DNA from: Rhodoblastus sp963703385
GTDB lineage: Bacteria > Pseudomonadota > Alphaproteobacteria > Rhizobiales > Beijerinckiaceae
DNA length: 64,000 bases
Assembly: GCA_963703385.1 (NCBI GenBank)
Contig: OY969816.1
Span: forward strand, 3,844,001-3,908,000
Reading direction: 5' to 3'
A program made the translations under genes and the position numbers. Positions 29,752 to 38,617 of this stretch are shown here, piece after piece. The notes beneath the pieces were generated by a model. The model had not been told where the DNA came from. It did not search any database and saw nothing but the letters and a program-made list of their open reading frames with translations. Each line of letters opens with the position of its first letter. Position 1 is the stretch's first letter.

Positions 29752-32174
29752 CCGTCCAGACTGTTGAATCCGAGCGCGCCCGGCGCGCCGAAAAACTCGA
29801 AGGTCTCGGCTGCAAGCGCAAGCGCGTCGAGGACATTCGCTTCACTCAGGGCAAGGGCAATTATGTCGACGACCTGAAATTGCCGGGGATGGTTTTCGGT
29901 GATTTCGTCCGCTCGCCGCACGCCCACGCCCGCATCCGCGGCATAGACGCCAGCCGCGCCAAGGCGCTGCCGGGGGTCATCGCAGTCCTGACCGCCGCCG
30001 ATTTGAAACCGCTCGGACTGCATTACATGCCGACGCTGGCGGGCGACGTCCAGGCGGTGCTGGCCGAGGACAAGGTTCTGTTCCAGAACCAGGAAGTCGC
30101 CTTCGTCATCGCCGAGGACCGTTATGTCGCCGCCGACGCGGTCGAGTTGGTCGAGGTCGATTACGAGCCTCTGCCCTGCATCGTCGATCCGTTCAAGTCG
30201 CTTGCCGCCGACGCGCCGATCCTGCGCGAGGACATCAAGGACAAGATGGACGCCGCGCACGGTCCCCGCAAACATCCTAACCATATTTTCGAATGGTCGG
30301 TCGGCGACCAGCAGGCCACCGACGAGGCTTTCGAAAAGGCTGAGGTGACGATCAAGCAATTGATCGTCGATCACCGCACCCATCCGAGCCCGCTCGAAAC
30401 CTGCCAATGCGTCGCCTCGATGGACAAGATCAAGGGCGAACTGACGCTGTGGGGCACGTTCCAGGCGCCCCATGTCATCCGCACCGTGGTGTCGCTGATT
30501 TCCGGCCTGCCGGAACACAAGATCCACGTCATCGCGCCGGATATCGGCGGCGGCTTCGGCAACAAGGTCGGCGCCTATTCCGGCTATGTCTGCTCGGTCG
30601 TCGGCTCGATCGTGCTGGGGCGGCCGGTCAAATGGGTCGAGGACCGGATGGAGAATCTCTCCACCACCTCGTTTGCCCGCGATTATCACATGACCACGGA
30701 ACTCGCCGCGACCCGGGACGGTCGCCTCACCGCCTTGCGCGTAAATGTGATCGCCGACCATGGCGCCTTCGACGCCTGCGCCGCGCCGACCAAATTCCCG
30801 GCCGGCTTCTTCAATATCGTCACCGGCTCCTACGACATCCCGACCGCCTTCGTCTCGGTGGACGGCGTCTATACCAACAAGGCGACCGGCGGCGTGGCCT
30901 ATCGCTGCTCGTTCCGGGTCACCGAAGCGGCCTTCGCCATCGAGCGGGCGACGGACCTGCTGGCGCAAAAGCTCGACATGGACCCGGTCGAACTGCGGAT
31001 GAAGAATTTCATCAAGGCGGAGCAGTTTCCCTATCAATCGGCCCTGGGCTGGGAATATGACAGCGGCGATTATCACACCGCCATGCGCAAGGCGGTTGCC
31101 GCCGTCGGCTACGACAGGCTGCGCGCCGAACAGAAGGAGAAGCGCGAGGCCTTTTTGCGCGGAGAGACGCGGGAGGTCATGGGGATAGGCGTTTCCTTCT
31201 TCACCGAGATCGTCGGCGCCGGCCCGTCGAAAAACTGCGACATTCTCGGCATCGCCATGTTCGATTCGGCGGAAATTCGCGTTCATCCGACCGGCGCGGT
31301 GATCGCCCGCATGGGGACCAAGAGCCAGGGCCAGGGACATGAGACGACCTATGCCCAGATCATCGCCACCGAGCTCGGCATTCCCGCCGACAATATCATG
31401 ATCGAGGAGGGCGACACCGACACCGCGCCCTACGGGCTCGGCACCTACGGCTCGCGTTCGACACCCACCGCCGGCGCCGCCACTGCGGTCGCCGCGCGAA
31501 AAATCAAGCAAAAGGCGCAGATGATCGCGGCCCATATGCTTGAAGTTCATGAGGGCGACCTCGAATGGGACATCGACCGCTTCGTGGTGAAAGGCCTGCC
31601 GGAAAAATTCAAGACGATGAAGGACATCGCCTGGGCGGCCTATCACGATTTGCCGCCGAACATGGAGCCGGGCCTGGAGGCGGTGAATTATTACGATCCG
31701 CCCAACATGACCTACCCTTTCGGCGCCTATATCTGCGTGATGGACATCGACGTGGACACCGGCGTCGCGAAAGTGCGCCGCTTCTATGCGCTCGACGATT
31801 GCGGCACGCGGATCAATCCGATGATCATCGAAGGGCAGGTCCATGGCGGCCTGACCGAGGCCTTCGCCTGCGCCATGGGCCAGGAAATCCGCTACGACGA
31901 GCAGGGCAATGTGCTCGGCGCGAGTTTTTTGGATTTCTTCCTGCCGACGGCGGTCGAAACCCCGGTCTGGGAGACGGATTATACGGTGACGCCGTCGCCG
32001 CATCATCCGATCGGCGCCAAGGGCGTCGGCGAAAGCCCGCATGTCGGCGGCGCGCCCTGTTTCTCCAATGCGGTGAACGACGCCTACGCCTTCCTCAACG
32101 CCGGGCATATCCAGATGCCGCATGACGCCTGGCGGCTGTGGCAGGTCGGAGAACGGCTCGGGCTGCATCACTAG
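29748..32174 (+). CDS. coxL: CO dehydrogenase large subunit, form I
   Basis: The 808-residue catalytic subunit, which oxidises CO to CO2 at a Mo-S-Cu site with molybdopterin cytosine dinucleotide. The diagnostic form I active-site loop AYRCSFR is at residues 384-390, with the copper-binding cysteine at 387. The family's catalytic glutamate is in GVGESPHVGG (E762). The length matches form I enzymes closely. This separates it from the form II/unknown xanthine-oxidase-like paralogues that carry a different loop. Immediately after the stop begins a 62-bp palindromic repeat array before coxD. Confidence 0.97.
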   Translation: MTVQTVESERARRAEKLEGLGCKRKRVEDIRFTQGKGNYVDDLKLPGMVFGDFVRSPHAHARIRGIDASRAKALPGVIAVLTAADLKPLGLHYMPTLAGDVQAVLAEDKVLFQNQEVAFVIAEDRYVAADAVELVEVDYEPLPCIVDPFKSLAADAPILREDIKDKMDAAHGPRKHPNHIFEWSVGDQQATDEAFEKAEVTIKQLIVDHRTHPSPLETCQCVASMDKIKGELTLWGTFQAPHVIRTVVSLISGLPEHKIHVIAPDIGGGFGNKVGAYSGYVCSVVGSIVLGRPVKWVEDRMENLSTTSFARDYHMTTELAATRDGRLTALRVNVIADHGAFDACAAPTKFPAGFFNIVTGSYDIPTAFVSVDGVYTNKATGGVAYRCSFRVTEAAFAIERATDLLAQKLDMDPVELRMKNFIKAEQFPYQSALGWEYDSGDYHTAMRKAVAAVGYDRLRAEQKEKREAFLRGETREVMGIGVSFFTEIVGAGPSKNCDILGIAMFDSAEIRVHPTGAVIARMGTKSQGQGHETTYAQIIATELGIPADNIMIEEGDTDTAPYGLGTYGSRSTPTAGAATAVAARKIKQKAQMIAAHMLEVHEGDLEWDIDRFVVKGLPEKFKTMKDIAWAAYHDLPPNMEPGLEAVNYYDPPNMTYPFGAYICVMDIDVDTGVAKVRRFYALDDCGTRINPMIIEGQVHGGLTEAFACAMGQEIRYDEQGNVLGASFLDFFLPTAVETPVWETDYTVTPSPHHPIGAKGVGESPHVGGAPCFSNAVNDAYAFLNAGHIQMPHDAWRLWQVGERLGLHH

Positions 32175-32418
32175 AGCATATTCCCAAAAAGTTGCAGACT
32201 TTTTGGACAAGAATATGCGTTGAAACGATGAGCTAGAGCATATTCCCAAAAAGTTGCAGACTTTTTGGACAAGAATATGCGTTGAAACGATGAGCTAGAG
32301 CATATTCCCAAAAAGTTGCAGACTTTTTGGACGAGAATATGCGTTGAAACGCTGAGCTAGAGCATATTCCCAAAAAGTTGCAGACTTTTTGGACGAGAAT
32401 ATGCGTTGAAACAATGAG
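32171..32418. repeat. Four tandem 62-bp palindromic repeats
   Basis: Four contiguous copies start at 32171, 32233, 32295 and 32357, and a fifth copy begins (ctagagcat at 32419) but diverges. Each unit contains the nested palindrome agcatattc-ccaaaaagt / actttttgg-...-gaatatgc. Copies differ at only a few positions. There are no spacers, so this is not a CRISPR array. A related element lies at 1585-1630. In the coxL-coxD mRNA each copy would fold into a strong hairpin. Confidence 0.93.
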
Positions 32419-32491
32419 CTAGAGCATTCTTCCGATGCGCAAGGAACGGAAAACGCTCTAAGTCGCCGATGGAAGGAATTGGTCGAAACCC

Positions 32492-33367
32492 ATGCCGATC
32501 CCTTTCGAAACCATCGCGACCCAGTTGGCGGACGTCGGCTATATTCCGGATCGCGGCCTGGCGGCTGCGGTATGGCTGATGCAGACTCTTGCGCGCCCGC
32601 TTCTGCTCGAGGGCGAAGCAGGCGTGGGCAAGACGGAAGTGGCGCGCGCCTTGGCGCGGATGCGCGAAGCAAGACTTATTCGCCTGCAATGCTATGAGGG
32701 CCTGGACCAGAGCGCCGCCCTCTATGAATGGAACTACCAGCGCCAGTTGCTGGCGATCAAGGCCCGCGAAGGCGTCGACGCGCAAGCCGTCGAGGAGCAG
32801 ATCTTTTCGGAAAAATATCTGCTCGAACGGCCGCTGCTGGCGGCGATCCGGCAGGAAAAATCGCCGGTTCTGCTGATCGACGAGATCGACCGCGCCGACG
32901 AGGAATTCGAAGCCTTCCTGCTCGAACTTCTGGCCGATTTCCAGGTCACCATTCCCGAGCTTGGAACCATTGCGGCGACGACGATTCCGCTGGTTGTGCT
33001 GACCTCCAACGGCACGCGCGAATTGTCGGACGCCTTGCGCCGCCGCTGCCTCTATCATTACGTGGATTTTCCCGACATCGACCGCGAGGCGCGGATCATC
33101 CTGTCGCATCTGCCGCGGATCGACGCGGCGCTGGCCACGCAGATCGCGCAGTTGGTCAACCTGCTGCGCAAGGAAGATCTGCGCAAGAAGCCGGGCGTGG
33201 CGGAAACCCTGGATTGGGCCGCGACCCTGGCCGGGCTCGACCTGCGCCATTTGCGCGACGAGCCCGAACTCCTGCACGAAACGCTGGCTTGCGTGATCAA
33301 GACCGCGGAAGACCGCTCCCGCCTCACCCGCGAAGTCTCGGATCGCCTGCTGGGCATGGTGGCCTGA
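32492..33367 (+). CDS. coxD: CoxD, AAA+ MoxR-type ATPase
   Basis: A 291-residue MoxR-like AAA+ ATPase with Walker A LLLEGEAGVGKTEVA (about residues 34-48), Walker B VLLIDEIDRAD near 130 and a sensor region TSNGTRELSDALRRR near 170. In the studied CO dehydrogenase system, CoxD with CoxE helps build the [CuSMoO2] centre, by sulfuration and copper insertion into apo-CoxL. It follows the repeat array and is one base from coxE. Confidence 0.92.
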   Translation: MPIPFETIATQLADVGYIPDRGLAAAVWLMQTLARPLLLEGEAGVGKTEVARALARMREARLIRLQCYEGLDQSAALYEWNYQRQLLAIKAREGVDAQAVEEQIFSEKYLLERPLLAAIRQEKSPVLLIDEIDRADEEFEAFLLELLADFQVTIPELGTIAATTIPLVVLTSNGTRELSDALRRRCLYHYVDFPDIDREARIILSHLPRIDAALATQIAQLVNLLRKEDLRKKPGVAETLDWAATLAGLDLRHLRDEPELLHETLACVIKTAEDRSRLTREVSDRLLGMVA

Positions 33368-33368
33368 G

Positions 33369-34535
33369 ATGGACGCGGCGGCGAAAAACGATCCCGGCCG
33401 GGCGGCGCGCGACAAACTCGGCGCCTTCGCCAAAATCTTGCGCCTAAACGGTTTCGCCATCGGGCTTGGCGAGACCCGCGACGCCTTGAAGATTCTCGCC
33501 GGGCCGTGCGGCGAGCGGCGGGCGTCGTTGCGTCCCGCCTTGCGCGCCCTGTTCTGCGGACGTCAATCCGACTGGCAAAAATTCGACGAGATTTTCGACG
33601 CTTTCTGGAGCAGGCGAGGCATGAGGGCCGCCATCGTGGCTTCGGGCGCCGGGCGGCGCGTCAATTCCAGCCTGCGTGGCGGCAGATCGGGCCCCCAACA
33701 AGGCGCCGCTGGACCGGCCGAAGCCGGCGAGGGCGAGACGGCGGCTACGGGCCGGGGCAAAAGCCGGGGCGCCACATCGCGCGAGAGTCTGGCGCAGCAG
33801 GACTTCCGCCATCTGACCGAGCCGGATCAGCTCGCCGCGACCCACGCTCTGGCGGCGCAACTGGCGCAAGCCATGCGCGCGCGGCTGACGCGACGAATGA
33901 GGGCGCGCCGGGCGGGCCCGAAACTCGACCTGCGCCGCACCATCCACAAGAGCATCGCCCATGGCGGCGCGCCGGTCGAACTGGCGTTCCGCAAGCGCAG
34001 GGACAAGCCCTTGCGGCTGGTGGTGCTACTCGACGTGTCGGGCTCGATGAGCCTCTATTCGGCGTTGTTCCTGCGCTTCATGCATGGCGTGCTGACCCAT
34101 TTCCGCGAGGCGGACGCCTATGTATTCCACACCCGGCTGGTCCATATTTCCGAAGCCTTGCGCGAGCGCGACGCCCGGCGCGCGGTCGAGCGGCTGACGC
34201 TGATCTCGGCGGGCGTCGGCGGCGGCACGCGGATTGGCGCGAGCCTCGCCGATTTCAATCGCTGGCACGCGCGGCGCGTCATCCACGCCCGCACTTGCGT
34301 GATGATCGCCTCCGACGGCTACGACACCGGCCCGCCGGCGCGGCTGGCTGAGGAAATGGCGGCGTTGCGCCGCCGCTGCCGCCGCATCGTCTGGCTCAAC
34401 CCGATGATCGGCTGGCGCGACTATGCGCCGGACGCCGCCGGGATGCGCGCGGCGCTGCCTTTTGTCGACCTGTTCGCCCCCGCGCACAATCTGGCCAGTT
34501 TGGAGGCGCTGGAGCCCTATCTGGCGAGGATCTGA
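33369..34535 (+). CDS. coxE: CoxE, VWA-domain maturation protein
   Basis: A 388-residue protein with a C-terminal von Willebrand A domain whose metal-binding MIDAS motif is VLLDVSGSMSLYS near residue 220. The middle part (about 85-170) is rich in Gly, Arg and Ala and probably disordered. VWA proteins of this type work with MoxR ATPases; here it partners CoxD in maturing the Mo-Cu site. It starts one base after the coxD stop. Confidence 0.9.
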   Translation: MDAAAKNDPGRAARDKLGAFAKILRLNGFAIGLGETRDALKILAGPCGERRASLRPALRALFCGRQSDWQKFDEIFDAFWSRRGMRAAIVASGAGRRVNSSLRGGRSGPQQGAAGPAEAGEGETAATGRGKSRGATSRESLAQQDFRHLTEPDQLAATHALAAQLAQAMRARLTRRMRARRAGPKLDLRRTIHKSIAHGGAPVELAFRKRRDKPLRLVVLLDVSGSMSLYSALFLRFMHGVLTHFREADAYVFHTRLVHISEALRERDARRAVERLTLISAGVGGGTRIGASLADFNRWHARRVIHARTCVMIASDGYDTGPPARLAEEMAALRRRCRRIVWLNPMIGWRDYAPDAAGMRAALPFVDLFAPAHNLASLEALEPYLARI

Positions 34536-34536
34536 C

Positions 34537-35373
34537 ATGGATCGTCCAACTGATATTCTCGACCTCGTCAATTCCGTCAAAGCCAAAGGCGAAGCCTTCG
34601 CGTTGGCGACTGTGGTCCGCACGGTTTCGGTGACGGCGGCCAAGGCCGGCGCCAAGGCCGTCATCCTGGCCGACGGGACCATTTTGGGCGGCTGGATCGG
34701 CGGCGGCTGCGCGCGCGGCGCGGTGTTGCGCGCCGCGCGTCAGGCCCTGGCCGACGGCCGGCCGCGGCTGATTTCCGTGCAGCCGGAAAGCGCGCTGCAG
34801 GCGCAACATGTCGCGATCGGCGAGACGCGCGACGGAATTTCCTATGCCCGCAACATGTGCCCGAGCCAGGGCGCGATGGATGTCTTCGTCGAGCCGGTGC
34901 TGCCGCGCCCGGTTCTCGCCGTGCTTGGCGCTTCGCCGGTGGCCGTGGCTTTGGCCGATCTGGCGCGGCGGCTGGGCTTTTTCGTCACCGTCTGCGCGCC
35001 CGCCCGCGACCATGGCGGTTTTGGCGCAGTCGACCGGCTGGTCGAGGGTTTCGCGCCGCCGGCCGATCTCGGCGACGACCCCTATGTGGTGATCTCGACG
35101 CAAGGGTCGGGCGATCACGACGCTCTGGCCGCGGCGATCCGTCTGCGGACGAGCTATTTCGCCTTTGTCGGCTCGCGCCGGAAAATCGCGGCGCTCAAGA
35201 GCGATCTTGCCGGCGAGGGCGTCGAAGCCGCCGCGCTAGAGCAAATCCGCGCGCCGGCCGGGCTCGATATCGGCGCCATCACGCCGGAGGAAATCGCTCT
35301 GTCGATCGTCGCCGAAATGGTCAAAATCCGTCGGCTTGGCCAGCGCGAACAGGCACAGGAGGGCCCGCGATGA
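34537..35373 (+). CDS. coxF: CoxF, XdhC-like maturation protein
   Basis: A 278-residue XdhC/CoxI-type protein. The N-terminal XdhC domain has ALATVVRTVSVTAAKAGAKA and the GGWIGGGCARG loop; the C-terminal Rossmann-like part contains FAFVGSRRKIAALK and TPEEIALSIVAEM. Family members bind and protect the Mo cofactor and help its sulfuration before insertion. ATG 34537 follows gagga and lies one base after the coxE stop. It overlaps coxG by 4 bases. Confidence 0.87.
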   Translation: MDRPTDILDLVNSVKAKGEAFALATVVRTVSVTAAKAGAKAVILADGTILGGWIGGGCARGAVLRAARQALADGRPRLISVQPESALQAQHVAIGETRDGISYARNMCPSQGAMDVFVEPVLPRPVLAVLGASPVAVALADLARRLGFFVTVCAPARDHGGFGAVDRLVEGFAPPADLGDDPYVVISTQGSGDHDALAAAIRLRTSYFAFVGSRRKIAALKSDLAGEGVEAAALEQIRAPAGLDIGAITPEEIALSIVAEMVKIRRLGQREQAQEGPR

Positions 35374-35931
35374 ACATGCACGGGACGCAAAAAATCACCG
35401 CGCCGCGCCCAAAAGTGTTCGCGGCGCTCAATGACGCCGAGATCTTGCGCCAGAGCATTCCAGGCTGCGAAAGCATCGAAAAGACTTCCGACACCGACAT
35501 GAACGCCCGCGTCGTCGTGCGCATCGGTCCGGTCAAGGCCAATTTCTCCGGCAAGGTGAAATTGTCCGACCTCGATCCGCCGCGCCAATATCGGATCGAG
35601 GGCGAGGGCTCGGGCGGCTCGGCCGGATTTGCGCGCGGCGGCGCGCGTGTGCGTCTTGACGACGACGGCGCCGCCGCGAACTCTTCTGACCTATGACGTG
35701 GAGGCGCAAGTCGGCGGCAAGATCGCCCAGCTCGGCGGCCGCATGATCGATAGCGCCGCGAAAAAACTGGCCGACGAGTTTTTTGGCAATTTTTCCGCGA
35801 TTGTCGGCGCCGCCGCCAATGATGCTGTGGCGGCGCCGCCGCGACAGGGATGGCTGGTCCGCCTGGCGGCGACGATCTGGGCGCGGCTGCGGAAAATTTT
35901 CGGGCTGACCAAAACAACCGCGGAAAAGTGA
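35370..35931 (+). pseudogene. coxG: CoxG (SRPBCC) with a frameshift
   Basis: The first frame (35370-35696) gives the CoxG-type SRPBCC domain: ITAPRPKVFAALND, SIPGCESIEK, GPVKANFSGKVKLSDLDPP and GSGGSAGFARGGARVRL. It should continue into LLTYDVEAQVGGKIAQLGGR, which lies in the +1 frame up to the stop at 35929-35931. One surplus base near 35679 explains this. The C-terminal tail in the second frame contains a hydrophobic-basic helix, consistent with the proposed role of CoxG in docking CO dehydrogenase to the membrane. It may be a true lesion or a sequencing error. Confidence 0.85.
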
Positions 35932-36965
35932 TGGACGACAGCGGCGCCATTCTGCGGGAGGCCCTCTCCTGGGTGAGGAGCGGCCGAAAGGCTGCGCTGG
36001 CGACGGTCGTCTCGACCTGGGGATCGTCGCCGCGCGCGGCCGGCTCGCGGCTGGCGGTCGATGAAGCCGGCCACATGATCGGCTCGGTCTCCGGCGGCTG
36101 CGTCGAGGGCGAGGTTCTCGCCAACGCCGAAGAGGTCATGCGGACGGGCCGGCCGGCGCTGCTGGAATTCGGCGTCAGCGACGGCAAGGCGTGGTCGGTC
36201 GGGCTGGCGTGTGGCGGCAAGATCGGCGTTCTGGTCGAGCGGATCGAGGACGGACCCGACGTTCGCCGGATCGTCGAAAAACTCGATGCGGGCGCGGCGA
36301 CGGCGGCGCTGGTCGCCTTGGGCGCCGGGAAACGAATCCCGGTCGAGGACGATCGGCTCGACAACGTTCTTTTCCATGACGAGAGCCGACCCGCCCTGGC
36401 CGCGGCCGTCGCGCGCGGCGTCGAAACCCTGGTCGAGACCCCGCGCGGAAAATTTTTCCTCGAATTCTGGCGCCCGCCTTTGCGCCTCATCGTCGTCGGC
36501 GCCGTTCATATCGCGCAAGGCCTGGCGCCGATCGCGGCGGCGGCCGGCTATCGGGTTGCCGTGGTCGATCCGCGGCCGGCTTTCGCCACCGCGGAACGTT
36601 TCCCCGAGGTAGAACTCCACGCCGAATGGCCGGAGGATTTTTTCCAAAAATTCCGGCTCGATTCGCGCTGCGCCCTGGTCGCGCTGACTCATGAGCCCAG
36701 GATCGACGACCCGGCCCTGACCGCCGCCTTGCGCAGCCCGGCCTTTTACATTGGCGCGCTCGGCTCGCGCGGCACGGCGGAAAAGCGCCGCGCCCGCTTG
36801 CGCGCAAAAGGCTTTTCCGAGTCAGACCTGGCGCGAATCCATGGGCCGATCGGGCTTGCGATCGGCGCGGCGTCGCCGCCGGAGATCGCCATCGCCATCG
36901 CCGCGGAAATGACCTCGGTCCTGCGCTGCGCCCATGCGCAAAGCTTTGGGAGTGCGGCGGAATGA
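35931..36965 (+). CDS. coxI: CoxI, XdhC-family Mo-cofactor protein
   Basis: A 344-residue XdhC/CoxI protein: the N-terminal XdhC-CoxI domain with LATVVSTWGSSPRAAGSRLAV, GSVSGGCVEGEV and the GLACGGKIGVLVE cysteine motif, then a C-terminal Rossmann domain ending AIAIAAEM. It is presumably involved in binding or sulfurating the cofactor for CoxL. The ATG overlaps the coxG stop (TGATG). The domain order is complete, unlike coxF, whose cysteine motif is replaced. Confidence 0.9.
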   Translation: MDDSGAILREALSWVRSGRKAALATVVSTWGSSPRAAGSRLAVDEAGHMIGSVSGGCVEGEVLANAEEVMRTGRPALLEFGVSDGKAWSVGLACGGKIGVLVERIEDGPDVRRIVEKLDAGAATAALVALGAGKRIPVEDDRLDNVLFHDESRPALAAAVARGVETLVETPRGKFFLEFWRPPLRLIVVGAVHIAQGLAPIAAAAGYRVAVVDPRPAFATAERFPEVELHAEWPEDFFQKFRLDSRCALVALTHEPRIDDPALTAALRSPAFYIGALGSRGTAEKRRARLRAKGFSESDLARIHGPIGLAIGAASPPEIAIAIAAEMTSVLRCAHAQSFGSAAE

Positions 36966-38611
36966 AATTCGTGACCCTCGCCATTAAGGAAGCCTGCAGC
37001 GGCTTGGACGAAGCCTGCGGCGGCCTGCTCGCCCACGCCATCCGCCTGCCCGATCTTTTCATCCCCAAGGGACGAAAGCTCACGATCGAAGATATCGAGC
37101 GCCTGCGCGCGGCCGGCGTGGACGCGGCGCCGGTCGCGCTGCTCGACCCGAAGGATGTCGCCGAAGACGTCGCGGCGGCGCGGGTGGCGCGCGCGCTGGC
37201 GGGTTCAGGGGTGATCGCCCGCGAGGCGCGCGCCGGACGCTGCAATCTCCACGCCGCTTTTCACGGTTTGCTGCATTTCGACCGGCGCGGCGTCGATGCG
37301 TTCAATCATGTCGACGAGGCGATCACGCTCGGAACCTTGCCCGCGCATGAAGTGGTCGCGCCGGGAGAGATGATCGCAACCATCAAAGTCAATCCCTATG
37401 CCGTGCCGGAAAGGGTGGTCGCCGTTTGCGAGCGCGCGGCGGCGCCGCTCGAAATCTTGCCCTTTCGGCCCCACCGGACCTCGTTGATCCAGACGCTCGC
37501 GCCGGGGTTGAAGGCGAGCACGCTGGAGAAAACGTCGCGGCACACGCGCGAAAGGCTCATCGCGCTGGAGAGCGCGCTTTGCGCCGATCTGCGCGTCGCG
37601 CATGACGATATGGAACTGGCGCGCGCAATCTTGGCGCGCGGCGCGGCGGGCGACGACCTCATTCTGATCTGCGGCGCCTGTTCGATCGCCGACCGCAAGG
37701 ACGTGGTTCCCGCCGCGCTGGAACAGGCGGGCGGCCGAACCGTCCATTTCGGCATGCCGGTGGACCCCGGCAATCTGCTGCTTCTCGGGGCGCTCGAAAA
37801 AACGCCGGTGATCGGAATGCCCGGCTGCGCGCGCACGCCGCAGCTCAATGGTTTTGATTTTGTCCTGCGGCGCCTTCTCGCCGGTCTACGGGTTGGCCGC
37901 GCCGACATCATGGCGATGGGCGTCGGCGGCCTGCTCCGCGCCACGCCCTGGAACGCCAAGGCAAAGTCGGAAACCCGGCCGGCCGCGGCGCCGCGGATCG
38001 CGGCCATTGTTCTCGCAGCCGGCCGGTCGCAGCGCATGGGCGCCAACAAGCTGACGCTGATGCTGGAAGGCAAGCCGCTGGTGCGCCATGCGGTGGACGC
38101 GGCGCGCGCGGCGTCCTTGGAAAAAATCATCGTCGTGGTCGGACATGAGGCTGAAAAAGTCCGCGCCGCTTTGGCCGGCAGCGCGGTCGCGTTCGTCGCC
38201 AACGAGGATTACGCCGAAGGGCTTTCCACTTCGCTGAAAAAGGGCGTCGCCGCTTTGCCGCAGGAGATCGACGGGGCGATGGTTTTTCTCGGCGATATGC
38301 CCGACATCGATCCCGCGCTGGTCGCGCGCATGATTGCGGCTTTCGCTCCGGGCCGGGGTCGCGCCATCGTCGCGCCGCGTTGCGGCGGCCGGCTGGGCAA
38401 TCCGGTGCTGTGGGGGCGGGCTTTCTTCCCGTTGATCCTGGAGCAGACCAGCGGCGACGTTGGCGCGAAAACTCTGATCGGCCGCTATCGCCAATGGGTG
38501 GCCGAAATCGACGCCGACGACGGCGTTTTGAGCGATCTCGACACGGCGGAGGCCATGGACGACCGCCGCCGGCGCGGACGCCAACACGCCGCCGAAGATC
38601 GCACGGCATAA
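36962..38611 (+). CDS. Molybdopterin-binding / MocA-like cytidylyltransferase fusion
   Basis: A 549-residue two-domain protein. The N-terminal half (1-340) resembles molybdopterin-binding proteins of the MoeA/CinA type (ILICGACSIADRKDVVP, FGMPVDPGNL). The C-terminal part (about 347-530) is a MobA/MocA-like nucleotidyltransferase with IVLAAGRSQRMGANKL and VFLGDMPDIDPALV. CO dehydrogenase uses molybdopterin cytosine dinucleotide, so the likely reaction is CTP + molybdopterin to MCD. The fusion would couple Mo insertion and cytidylation. It overlaps coxI by ATGA and ends 6 bases from moaA, tail to tail. Confidence 0.85.
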   Translation: MKFVTLAIKEACSGLDEACGGLLAHAIRLPDLFIPKGRKLTIEDIERLRAAGVDAAPVALLDPKDVAEDVAAARVARALAGSGVIAREARAGRCNLHAAFHGLLHFDRRGVDAFNHVDEAITLGTLPAHEVVAPGEMIATIKVNPYAVPERVVAVCERAAAPLEILPFRPHRTSLIQTLAPGLKASTLEKTSRHTRERLIALESALCADLRVAHDDMELARAILARGAAGDDLILICGACSIADRKDVVPAALEQAGGRTVHFGMPVDPGNLLLLGALEKTPVIGMPGCARTPQLNGFDFVLRRLLAGLRVGRADIMAMGVGGLLRATPWNAKAKSETRPAAAPRIAAIVLAAGRSQRMGANKLTLMLEGKPLVRHAVDAARAASLEKIIVVVGHEAEKVRAALAGSAVAFVANEDYAEGLSTSLKKGVAALPQEIDGAMVFLGDMPDIDPALVARMIAAFAPGRGRAIVAPRCGGRLGNPVLWGRAFFPLILEQTSGDVGAKTLIGRYRQWVAEIDADDGVLSDLDTAEAMDDRRRRGRQHAAEDRTA

Positions 38612-38617
38612 GTAAAA

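Noticed and set aside
29673..32249. An 858-codon minus-strand ORF
   Set aside because: Exact antisense of coxL, which carries the AYRCSFR loop and full family length.
32171..32418. CRISPR array
   Set aside because: The 62-bp units are contiguous with no unique spacers, each unit is an interrupted palindrome, and no cas genes are near.
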